Positions 8,904-15,255 of a stretch of DNA of 64,000 nucleotides are shown one piece after another. Origin of the DNA: Gracilimonas sp040904925 (GTDB taxonomy: Bacteria > Bacteroidota > Rhodothermia > Balneolales > Balneolaceae); assembly GCA_040904925.1 (NCBI GenBank), contig JBBDSP010000015.1, forward strand, positions 1 through 64,000, written 5' to 3'. The notes below the pieces were generated by a model. That model was given only the letters and a program-made list of their open reading frames with translations. It did no database searches and was not told the origin of the DNA. The translations under genes were made by a program, and so were the position numbers. Each line of letters opens with the position of its first letter. Position 1 is the stretch's first letter.

Positions 8904-9662
8904 TTAGATAGAAATGGTAAGCTGATCGTATGCTAATTTGATATGATCAGGAAGCTTTCGGTTGGTTGGTTCGTGATCTACATAACTGTTCATGTGGATC
9001 AGGAATGCTTCAGGAATTTCTAGTTCTTCAATTACATCTACAGCCTGGGGAATCGTTTGGTGGGTGGGATGATCAGGCTCCCAGCGCAATGCCCCTAAAG
9101 CAATTACCTTTGATCCTTTAATTAGTTCTTTGGTCTCTTCAGGTATATGCTTTACGTCGGTCAAGTAAGAAAAATCATTAATTCTAAATCCAAGAATCTC
9201 CAAATTTCCGTGCTTTATGGGTAGTGGGATTATCTTGTTCTCCCCTATATAAAACACTTTGGGAGCCTCAATAAGTTCTAAAGATGTAGAACCCGGATAT
9301 TTATTTTCCCCAAACATGTAATCAAATCTCTTTTTTATTGATTCGATGCATCCTTTGGAAGTGTGGACGGGAATGGGGGCTTTATTTATGTAGGAGTAAA
9401 CCCGCAGATCATCGAGCCCGGCAACGTGATCCATGTGTTCATGGGTTACCAATAACTCATCAATATGTTGAATCTTTGTCCGGATACTTTGAATTCTGAA
9501 TTCAGGACCGGCGTCAACTAAAATTGATTTTCCTTTTGACTGGATCCAGACTGAGCACCGTGTCCGTTCGTTCCGGGGATCTTGAGCTAAATATTCTCTT
9601 CTAAATCCGCCGGCAACAGGTACACCCATTGATGTTCCGGTACCTAAAAAAGTTATCTTCAT
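8904..9662 (-). CDS. MBL-fold metal-dependent hydrolase (PhnP/RNase Z-like)
   Basis: A 252-residue metallo-beta-lactamase-fold protein. The metal motif HxHxDH is seen in VTHEHMDHVAGLDD, with further ligand histidines in PIKHGN and the C-terminal HMNSYVDHE region. The N-terminus FLGTGTSMGVPVAG is typical of the PhnP-like branch (phosphodiesterases acting on cyclic phosphates and related substrates), and such genes are common single-copy genes in Bacteroidota. It overlaps the preceding 99-residue gene by 4 bases and so ends a three-gene unit beginning with a barrel protein. The substrate is unknown. Confidence 0.87.
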   Translation of the reverse strand: MKITFLGTGTSMGVPVAGGFRREYLAQDPRNERTRCSVWIQSKGKSILVDAGPEFRIQSIRTKIQHIDELLVTHEHMDHVAGLDDLRVYSYINKAPIPVHTSKGCIESIKKRFDYMFGENKYPGSTSLELIEAPKVFYIGENKIIPLPIKHGNLEILGFRINDFSYLTDVKHIPEETKELIKGSKVIALGALRWEPDHPTHQTIPQAVDVIEELEIPEAFLIHMNSYVDHEPTNRKLPDHIKLAYDQLTISI

Positions 9663-9958
9663 TCTAATTCAAAGTCTTCAGCGGGATCTTCCGGAATTAC
9701 TTCGAGCTGATCCCAAAGATCTTCTAATTTTTTTCTTACAGCAGGCTTAATGTACACACCTGTAAGATCTATTTCTCCCAATACCCTTCCCATTGTTCCC
9801 AGCTGTGATTGTATGGGTTTGTTCTTATTTACTACAACAAGTTTCTGTCCTTCTATGATACATTCATCTCCCCGAAAAGAACCTCTTTCCTTGCGAAGCG
9901 TGTAGCCCGCCTGTTCTAATATTTGTTCGAGTTCAAGAAGAAATTTTTCCGGTTTCAA
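9659..9958 (-). CDS. Conserved-looking small protein of unknown function
   Basis: I do not recognise this 99-residue protein. It is soluble, acidic at its C-terminus (EDPAEDFELE), and carries a central segment ERGSFRGDECIIEGQKLVVVNK that reads like a compact alpha/beta domain. The start is a TTG that overlaps the upstream stop (TTGA), and its own stop overlaps the MBL-fold gene by 4 bases, so translation of all three genes is coupled. The tight packing implies a real gene functionally tied to the MBL enzyme or sharing its regulation. The N-terminal helix with alternating Leu/Glu could be a dimerisation element. Confidence 0.7.
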   Translation of the reverse strand: MKPEKFLLELEQILEQAGYTLRKERGSFRGDECIIEGQKLVVVNKNKPIQSQLGTMGRVLGEIDLTGVYIKPAVRKKLEDLWDQLEVIPEDPAEDFELE

Positions 9959-10683
9959 AGAGATACTCCAAGAGTAATTAAATGGCCGTTAACATCGTAA
10001 TCATATTGCTCCCCATCAATATCGTAGGAGTCAAAGATGTAATCATATCCTAAACTAATGTTTTTACCGAAAAGGAGGTTATAAAAATTCATCCGGGCTT
10101 TACCGCTTAAAGAAACAATCCTTCCTCCCAAAAAACCACCGCTGGAAGTGCTGAACCCAATACTTGGGATAAACTGAGTGGTGACATTAAATTTTTCCGG
10201 TGCGTTTATTCTCATTATTAAACCCCCACCGGCACTGAGATCTGTTTGTGAAAACTCTTCTTGTACTTCATCACTTCTTACAGAAGTCACTTTTGTTCTT
10301 AATTTTATAGGGATACCAACCCCGAAGTTTTGCTTTCTTACGATATAAAAAGGATTGGTAAAATCTAAGTTCAAGCTAAAAAACCGACGATTATCTAATT
10401 GTGTGAAATCACTCCCGAAAGCCAGCCCAAAATTCAAGCCGCCTGACTCATACCCAATATGTGCAGCGGACCCATTGAAGGAAAGTGAGTTTCCATCTGT
10501 AAGTTCTGCCGGATCTCCGGTGAATTTAAAATCTACCAAGTATATTCCCGCTCTTGCATAAGGGCTAAAAGCATCTGAAGTTCTGTTTCGCTCATCTCCT
10601 ACCGAGAACATTTGGGCAGATGCTGTAAGGGGTGACAGAATGAATAGAAGTAAGAAAAACTTCTTAAAAATAGTATTTGTCAT
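9955..10683 (-). CDS. Outer-membrane beta-barrel-like exported protein
   Basis: A 242-residue protein with a clear signal peptide (KKFFLLLFILSPLTASAQ) and thereafter alternating hydrophobic/polar stretches rich in Gly, Phe and Tyr, as in small outer-membrane barrels: for example AHIGYESGGLNFGLAFGSDF and the terminal NGHLITLGVSL. It is the first gene of an overlapping three-gene minus-strand unit. Its start lies back to back with the glutathione peroxidase gene, whose most upstream possible start would overlap it. No specific family could be named. Confidence 0.7.
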   Translation of the reverse strand: MTNTIFKKFFLLLFILSPLTASAQMFSVGDERNRTSDAFSPYARAGIYLVDFKFTGDPAELTDGNSLSFNGSAAHIGYESGGLNFGLAFGSDFTQLDNRRFFSLNLDFTNPFYIVRKQNFGVGIPIKLRTKVTSVRSDEVQEEFSQTDLSAGGGLIMRINAPEKFNVTTQFIPSIGFSTSSGGFLGGRIVSLSGKARMNFYNLLFGKNISLGYDYIFDSYDIDGEQYDYDVNGHLITLGVSL

Positions 10684-10745
10684 TTGGAATGAATTTATTA
10701 ACTAAAATAGTTAAAACACTAACGAAACAAGAAAAAAATAATTCG

Positions 10746-11294
10746 ATGAAACTTTTACTGTCATTAATATTTATTGGTTTGGGTTCAATTATGATCGATA
10801 ACACGGATACTTCTATATATAATTTCAACCTGACTGATATTGATGGAAATCAGGTGTCTTTAGAACAATATAAGGGTAAGGTAATTATGATTGTCAATGT
10901 TGCTTCAAAGTGTGGATTTACTCCTCAGTATGAAGGGCTACAAAATATTTACGAAACCTATAAAGATGATGGTTTTGTGATCTTAGGATTTCCTGCAAAC
11001 AATTTCAAAGGACAAGAGCCTGGTTCTGATGAAGAGATCAAACAATTTTGCCAACTTGAGTACGGAGTTGAGTTTCCGATGTTCTCAAAAGTTTCCGTTT
11101 CAGGAGAAGATCAGTCTGAGCTTTTTACTTATTTGACATCTCAGCCAACCCCAGACTTTGATGGTGAAATTAAATGGAATTTTGAGAAATTTTTGGTTGG
11201 TAAAGATGGTTCCCTTAAAAGAAGATTTAGAAGCGGAGTTAAGCCAGAAAGCGAAGAAATAGCCGAGGCTATTAGTAAAGAATTAGCCGAATAA
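10746..11294 (+). CDS. Glutathione peroxidase-family thiol peroxidase
   Basis: Reduces hydroperoxides using a cysteine active site. From the ATG at 10746 the protein has 182 residues, with peroxidatic C56 in NVASKCGFTPQYEGLQ, a second cysteine C102 in the position of the resolving cysteine of thioredoxin-dependent family members, the FPANNFKGQEPG loop, and the catalytic Trp-Asn pair in WNFEKFLV. A hydrophobic N-terminus (MKLLLSLIFIGLGSIMI) suggests export to the periplasm. An upstream ATG at 10677 is in frame, but it would overlap the divergent barrel gene and precede the signal sequence by 23 charged residues, so I chose the internal start. The gene is followed by a good terminator. Confidence 0.9.
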   Translation: MKLLLSLIFIGLGSIMIDNTDTSIYNFNLTDIDGNQVSLEQYKGKVIMIVNVASKCGFTPQYEGLQNIYETYKDDGFVILGFPANNFKGQEPGSDEEIKQFCQLEYGVEFPMFSKVSVSGEDQSELFTYLTSQPTPDFDGEIKWNFEKFLVGKDGSLKRRFRSGVKPESEEIAEAISKELAE

Positions 11295-11321
11295 AATTAT
11301 TTTTTATCATCATCCCGATAA

Positions 11322-11359
11322 GGGGATCTCGATTGATTTCGTGGTCCCCATTTTTTTTT
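11322..11359 (+). terminator. Rho-independent terminator after glutathione peroxidase
   Basis: A 7-bp stem (GGGGATC at 11322-11328 with GGTCCCC at 11343-11349, one wobble pair) is followed at once by nine T residues (11351-11359). Confidence 0.8.
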
Positions 11360-11377
11360 ATTCATTTCGGAATAAGC

Positions 11378-11409
11378 TTGACATCCTTCCAAGATGGTGC
11401 GTATATTTG
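11378..11409 (+). promoter_or_regulatory. Promoter of tRNA-Asp, Bacteroidota type
   Basis: TTGACA at 11378-11383, an 18-base spacer, then TATATTTG at 11402-11409, which fits the Bacteroidota -7 consensus TAnnTTTG as well as an extended sigma-70-like -10. The tRNA begins 13 bases later. Confidence 0.75.
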
Positions 11410-11422
11410 ATGCTCTCAAAAA

Positions 11423-11496
11423 GGTCCGGTAGTTCAGTTGGTTAGAACGCCTGCCTGTCACGCAGGAGGTCGAGGGTTCGAGTCCCTTCCGGATCG
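11423..11496 (+). tRNA. tRNA-Asp (anticodon GTC)
   Basis: The 74-base sequence folds as a cloverleaf: acceptor stem GGTCCGG (11423-11429) with CCGGATC (11489-11495), D-arm AGTTCAGTTGGTTAGAAC, anticodon stem CCTGC/GCAGG around the loop CTGTCAC with anticodon GTC, and T-arm with GGTTCGAGTCC. Discriminator G at 11496 is right for Asp. The CCA end is not encoded (CAA follows), so it is added post-transcriptionally. It has its own promoter and its own terminator, and no integrase or duplicated tRNA end is adjacent. Confidence 0.97.
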
Positions 11497-11504
11497 CAAA
11501 ATTA

Positions 11505-11532
11505 AAGCTTCCAGTTATTGGGAGCTTTTTTT
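11505..11532 (+). terminator. Rho-independent terminator of tRNA-Asp
   Basis: Stem AAGCTTCC (11505-11512) with GGGAGCTT (11520-11527), one wobble pair, 7-base loop, and a T-run to 11532, starting 9 bases after the tRNA. Confidence 0.85.
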
Positions 11533-11685
11533 GTTTGTAGTAGCTTCGTTATTAAACAAATAATGTATTTGTTCGTCGAATAAAGCTTGAGGTAGTTCGC
11601 TTTATAGTTCAGGGAGTAACATTTTCTTATCTTTAGGTTTCCCCAAGATTTTAATATGTATTAAGTAGATAAAAAACAGAGAGTA

Positions 11686-13572
11686 ATGTCGATTATAGAT
11701 CCTAGATACGATGTGATCGTAGTTGGTGGAGGTCACGCAGGAAGTGAGGCGGCCGGAGCTGCAGCTCAGGTTGGCGCAAGAACGCTTTTAATTACAATGA
11801 ACCTGGAGGCCATTGCAAAAATGTCTTGTAACCCTGCTATGGGAGGTGTGGCAAAGGGACAGTTAGTTAGAGAGATAGATGCATTGGGCGGTTTGTCCGG
11901 AATTGTTAGTGATGAGACCGGGGTTCAGTTTAGGATGCTTAATCTAAGTAAAGGCCCGGCTATGTGGAGTCCTCGCTGCCAAAGCGATCGTATGCTTTAT
12001 GCTCAAAAGATGAGAGAGAGACTTGAGCAAAAGGAAAATCTATTTTTCCGGCAGGATAATGTTGTTGATCTTATTTCAGATGATGGGAAAAGAATAAAAG
12101 GTGTAGTCACCCAAACCGGGCAAAAGTTTTATGCCAAAGCTGTAATTCTCACAACAGGCACTTTTGGAAATGGATTAATTCACATTGGGGAAAGTAATTA
12201 CGGAGGAGGCCGCTCAGGTGAAAGAGCGTCAGTAGGTATATCAGCAACACTGGAAAATATGGGTTTCGAGGTAGGCCGATTAAAAACAGGTACTCCACCG
12301 CGGGTTGATGGTAGAACTGTAGACTATTCAAAGCTTGAAGAGCAATTTGGGGATGAAAATCCTTCGGGATTCTCTTTTATGACAGAAAGCTTGCCATCGT
12401 TAGATGAGCAACTCTCTTGTTGGATTGGGTATACAAATGATAAGGTCCATGAAGTTCTTAAAACCGGATTTGAGCGAAGCCCGATGTTTAATGGCCGGAT
12501 AAAGTCCATAGGACCACGGTATTGTCCAAGTATAGAAGATAAGATCAATCGTTTTGCTGATAAAAATCAGCACCAACTCTTTCTGGAGCCTGAAGGGTGG
12601 AATACTTATGAAATGTATTTGAATGGATTTTCTACTTCACTACCTGAGGATATTCAATATAAAGCTTTAAGAACAATTCCTGGTTTTGAAGAAGTAATTA
12701 TGATTCGTCCAGGCTATGCTATCGAGTATGATTATTTCCCTCCTCATCAGATAAAAAGATCTATGGAGACGAAGTTTATTGAAGGCCTTTTCTTTGCCGG
12801 GCAAATTAACGGTACAACCGGATATGAAGAGGCGGCTTGCCAGGGACTCATGGCGGGCATTAATGCAGGACTTTATGTGCAGAATAAAGAGCCTTTGATC
12901 CTTCAAAGGTCAGAAGCATATATCGGGGTTCTTATAGATGACCTTATTAATAAGGGCACTGAAGAACCCTATAGAATGTTTACGTCAAGGGCAGAACATC
13001 GAATATTACTGCGCCAAGACAATGCTGACCTAAGGTTAACTGAAATAGGGCATAGAATAGGATTGGCCTCGAATGAAAGGTTGGCGAAGGTAGAAAAGAA
13101 AAGAGAGGCAATTGATAAACTTGATGATCTGTTAAAAGAGTATACTGTACGCCCCGAAAAAATAGACCCGCTTCTTGAGAGTAAGAACAGTTCGACAATG
13201 AGTCAACCCATGAAAGCTGTCAAGATATTATTGCGTCCTGAGGTTACACTACACGATATGATGGATTATGATAAAGAACTTGCCGAGTGGGTTAAATCTA
13301 TTTCAGATGACCTCAAGGTGTTAGAGCAAATTGAGATCCAGATCAAATATGCCGGATATATTGAGAAAGAATTTGAGATGGTTAAAGAGATGGAGAACAA
13401 AGAAAATATGCTCATCCCAGAACAGATTGAGTATTCAAATATTAAAAGCCTTTCAACCGAAGGAACTCAAAAACTAACTAAGATAAAACCGGAAACTATA
13501 GGGCAGGCCAGTAGAATAAGTGGGGTGTCGGCCAGTGATCTCTCCGTTCTTATGGTTTACTTGAAAAACTAA
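11686..13572 (+). CDS. mnmG: tRNA U34 carboxymethylaminomethyl-modification enzyme MnmG (GidA)
   Basis: MnmG, with MnmE, installs the cmnm5 group on U34 of tRNAs decoding split boxes. The 628-residue protein has the FAD-binding motif VVGGGHAGSEAA at about 12-23, the family blocks MSCNPAMGGVAKGQLVREID, GPRYCPSIEDKI and INGTTGYEEAACQGL, and the C-terminal helical MnmE-binding domain. Length is as expected (about 620-630). The ATG at 11686 is unambiguous. The rsmG gene begins 5 bases after its stop, the same gidA-gidB pairing that flanks the replication origin in many bacteria. Confidence 0.97.
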   Translation: MSIIDPRYDVIVVGGGHAGSEAAGAAAQVGARTLLITMNLEAIAKMSCNPAMGGVAKGQLVREIDALGGLSGIVSDETGVQFRMLNLSKGPAMWSPRCQSDRMLYAQKMRERLEQKENLFFRQDNVVDLISDDGKRIKGVVTQTGQKFYAKAVILTTGTFGNGLIHIGESNYGGGRSGERASVGISATLENMGFEVGRLKTGTPPRVDGRTVDYSKLEEQFGDENPSGFSFMTESLPSLDEQLSCWIGYTNDKVHEVLKTGFERSPMFNGRIKSIGPRYCPSIEDKINRFADKNQHQLFLEPEGWNTYEMYLNGFSTSLPEDIQYKALRTIPGFEEVIMIRPGYAIEYDYFPPHQIKRSMETKFIEGLFFAGQINGTTGYEEAACQGLMAGINAGLYVQNKEPLILQRSEAYIGVLIDDLINKGTEEPYRMFTSRAEHRILLRQDNADLRLTEIGHRIGLASNERLAKVEKKREAIDKLDDLLKEYTVRPEKIDPLLESKNSSTMSQPMKAVKILLRPEVTLHDMMDYDKELAEWVKSISDDLKVLEQIEIQIKYAGYIEKEFEMVKEMENKENMLIPEQIEYSNIKSLSTEGTQKLTKIKPETIGQASRISGVSASDLSVLMVYLKN

Positions 13573-13577
13573 CTGCA

Positions 13578-14240
13578 TTGTTTCACGTGAAACACAACAT
13601 TCAATACATCGGTTTTTCTCACGAAAGCACGCTGGTCGTAAGAAGTATTTTTGATAATAATTTTGCGGCCCTGGAAAAATATGCAGACCGGCTAATTTGG
13701 TGGAACGAAAAAATTAATTTAGTAAGCCGCGGTGTTTCACGTGAAACTATTCTTAAACATATCCAACACTCCTTGGTTATTACTCAGTCCGAATTGTTTG
13801 TTTCGGGGCAGGAAATTATTGACACGGGAACAGGAGGGGGGCTTCCCGGAGTTCCTCTGGCGATAGTTCAGGCGGGAAAAGATATTCTGCTAAATGATAT
13901 TGTATCAAAAAAGATAATAGCCTGTAAACAAATGGTAGCTGACCTTGGCTTGAGAAATGTGCAAACAAAAGCAGAGTCATTGGCTGACCTGATAGTAAAT
14001 GATGGGATGGTTTTTATCTCGAAACATGCATTTAAAATCAATGACATGATGGGGATGATCAGTGAAAAACCATGGAAGGGTGTAGTTCTATTAAAGGGAA
14101 AAGATAAGCTTGAAGAGGAGTTGGAAGGCTTGAAAGTTGAGCTGGATATCAAAGTGTGGTGCCTTGAAAAAAGCTTTAAAGACGAGTTCTATAAAGGGAA
14201 AGCTATGGTAGAAATCAAAAGGAAGGGGCAGGATGAATAG
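13578..14240 (+). CDS. rsmG: 16S rRNA (guanine-527-N7) methyltransferase RsmG (GidB)
   Basis: RsmG methylates G527 of 16S rRNA with S-adenosylmethionine. The 220-residue protein shows WNEKINLVSRG (family N-terminal helix), the SAM-binding block DTGTGGGLPGVPLAI, and DIVSKKI after the second strand. The start taken is TTG at 13578, giving MFHVKH; a GTG at 13587 is the only near alternative. The first codons coincide with a perfect parS site, and codons for GVSRET coincide with a second site, so part of the coding sequence is constrained by ParB binding. It overlaps the next gene by 8 bases. Confidence 0.93.
   Translation: MFHVKHNIQYIGFSHESTLVVRSIFDNNFAALEKYADRLIWWNEKINLVSRGVSRETILKHIQHSLVITQSELFVSGQEIIDTGTGGGLPGVPLAIVQAGKDILLNDIVSKKIIACKQMVADLGLRNVQTKAESLADLIVNDGMVFISKHAFKINDMMGMISEKPWKGVVLLKGKDKLEEELEGLKVELDIKVWCLEKSFKDEFYKGKAMVEIKRKGQDE
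13579..13594. promoter_or_regulatory. parS chromosome-segregation site (perfect match)
   Basis: TGTTTCACGTGAAACA is identical to the bacterial parS consensus, the ParB nucleation site. It overlaps the start codon of rsmG. parA and parB themselves are not in the window. Confidence 0.88.
13733..13748. promoter_or_regulatory. Second parS-like site (15 of 16 bases)
   Basis: TGTTTCACGTGAAACT inside rsmG, 154 bases downstream of the perfect site (start to start) and differing only in the last base. Two near-consensus 16-mers this close are very unlikely by chance. Confidence 0.82.
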
Positions 14241-15171
14241 CTCCGAAAGAAGATTAAAGCTTATGCTGTTGCTTCAGCAGCCGGGAAAAAAGTTAACGGT
14301 TGATGAGTTGGCAGAGAGATTTGATGTAAGCAGAAGGACAATTTTCAGAGATTTTAATGCTTTACAGGAAATAAACGTGCCGGTAACGTGGGATAGATAC
14401 TCCGGATATGGCCTGATTGAAGGGTATAAGATTCCCCCATTGATGTTTACCTCTAAAGAACTTGCTACTATAATGGTTGGGCTAAATTTCGTAAAGTCGC
14501 AGATTGATCAGGGCTTGGTGGAAGACGCGAAAGGCGTGGAAGTAAAAATTAAGAATGTGCTTCCGAATGAATTGAAAAAATTTATGACCTCCCTTGAGGG
14601 AAGAACAATTGTAGATCCGTATTTACGGTTTGGCGGAGAAAAGAAAAAGGGAGGAAGCTGGTATCTGATCAGCAGTGCAATAGCCCAGCAAAAAAGAATG
14701 CAGTTTGAGTACACGAAAAAATCAGGGGAAATAGGCATTCGGAAAATCGATCCATACATTTTAGTTTTTTATCAGGATCATTGGAATGTAATTGGAAAAT
14801 CTCATCTAAGAGGAGATATTAGAAATTTTATCCTGGAAAATGTAAATGAGGTCATAATTTTGGAAGAAAGTTATGAGCTTAAGAAGAAATTGGATGTAGA
14901 GGGGCTTATTTTCCGGCCTAACGAGAGTTCTCATTCGATAATATTGTTAGTCGAAAAAAACGAGATGAGGCGTTTAGAGGCGAATTTGCCGGCTAAAATT
15001 GTTAATAAAAATGATGTTAATTCTAAACAAATTAAGGTAGAGTTTAAATTTGATAATTTAGCTTATATCAATGAGTGGCTTTTACAATTTGGGAATAAAG
15101 TTAAAATTGAAAGTCCGGATGAATTAATTTCAAAAAGAAATGAATTATTGAGGGAAATGTTAAAAGGGTAA
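14233..15171 (+). CDS. HTH and WYL-domain transcriptional regulator
   Basis: A 312-residue DNA-binding regulator. The N-terminal HTH_11 domain (about 3-60) reads DELAERFDVSRRTIFRDFNAL, and the middle and C-terminal part (about 135-310) is a WYL domain with the WYL-like strand GSWYLISSAIAQQKRMQFEY and a WCX-like C-terminus. Such proteins (YafY/DeoR-like) bind nucleotide or other small ligands and control varied stress genes; the targets here are unknown. It overlaps rsmG by 8 bases and is the last gene of the mnmG-rsmG unit, ending before a bidirectional terminator shared with gyrA. Confidence 0.88.
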   Translation: MNSSERRLKLMLLLQQPGKKLTVDELAERFDVSRRTIFRDFNALQEINVPVTWDRYSGYGLIEGYKIPPLMFTSKELATIMVGLNFVKSQIDQGLVEDAKGVEVKIKNVLPNELKKFMTSLEGRTIVDPYLRFGGEKKKGGSWYLISSAIAQQKRMQFEYTKKSGEIGIRKIDPYILVFYQDHWNVIGKSHLRGDIRNFILENVNEVIILEESYELKKKLDVEGLIFRPNESSHSIILLVEKNEMRRLEANLPAKIVNKNDVNSKQIKVEFKFDNLAYINEWLLQFGNKVKIESPDELISKRNELLREMLKG

Positions 15172-15200
15172 ATGATGAATGGTAAAAATGTGGAATAAAA

Positions 15201-15229
15201 AAAGGGCTTCAATTTTGAAGCCCTTTTTT
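15201..15229. terminator. Bidirectional rho-independent terminator between the WYL regulator and gyrA
   Basis: Perfect inverted repeat AAAGGGCTTCAA (15201-15212) with its complement (15215-15226), followed by T residues on the plus strand and preceded by an A-run that serves as T-run on the minus strand. Confidence 0.88.
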
Positions 15230-15255
15230 GTTTAATCTCAACATGAAGAAGAAAG

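Noticed and set aside
11423..11685. tRNA-Asp as an integration site
   Set aside because: No integrase, no duplicated tRNA 3' end and no mobile gene follows; mnmG follows directly.
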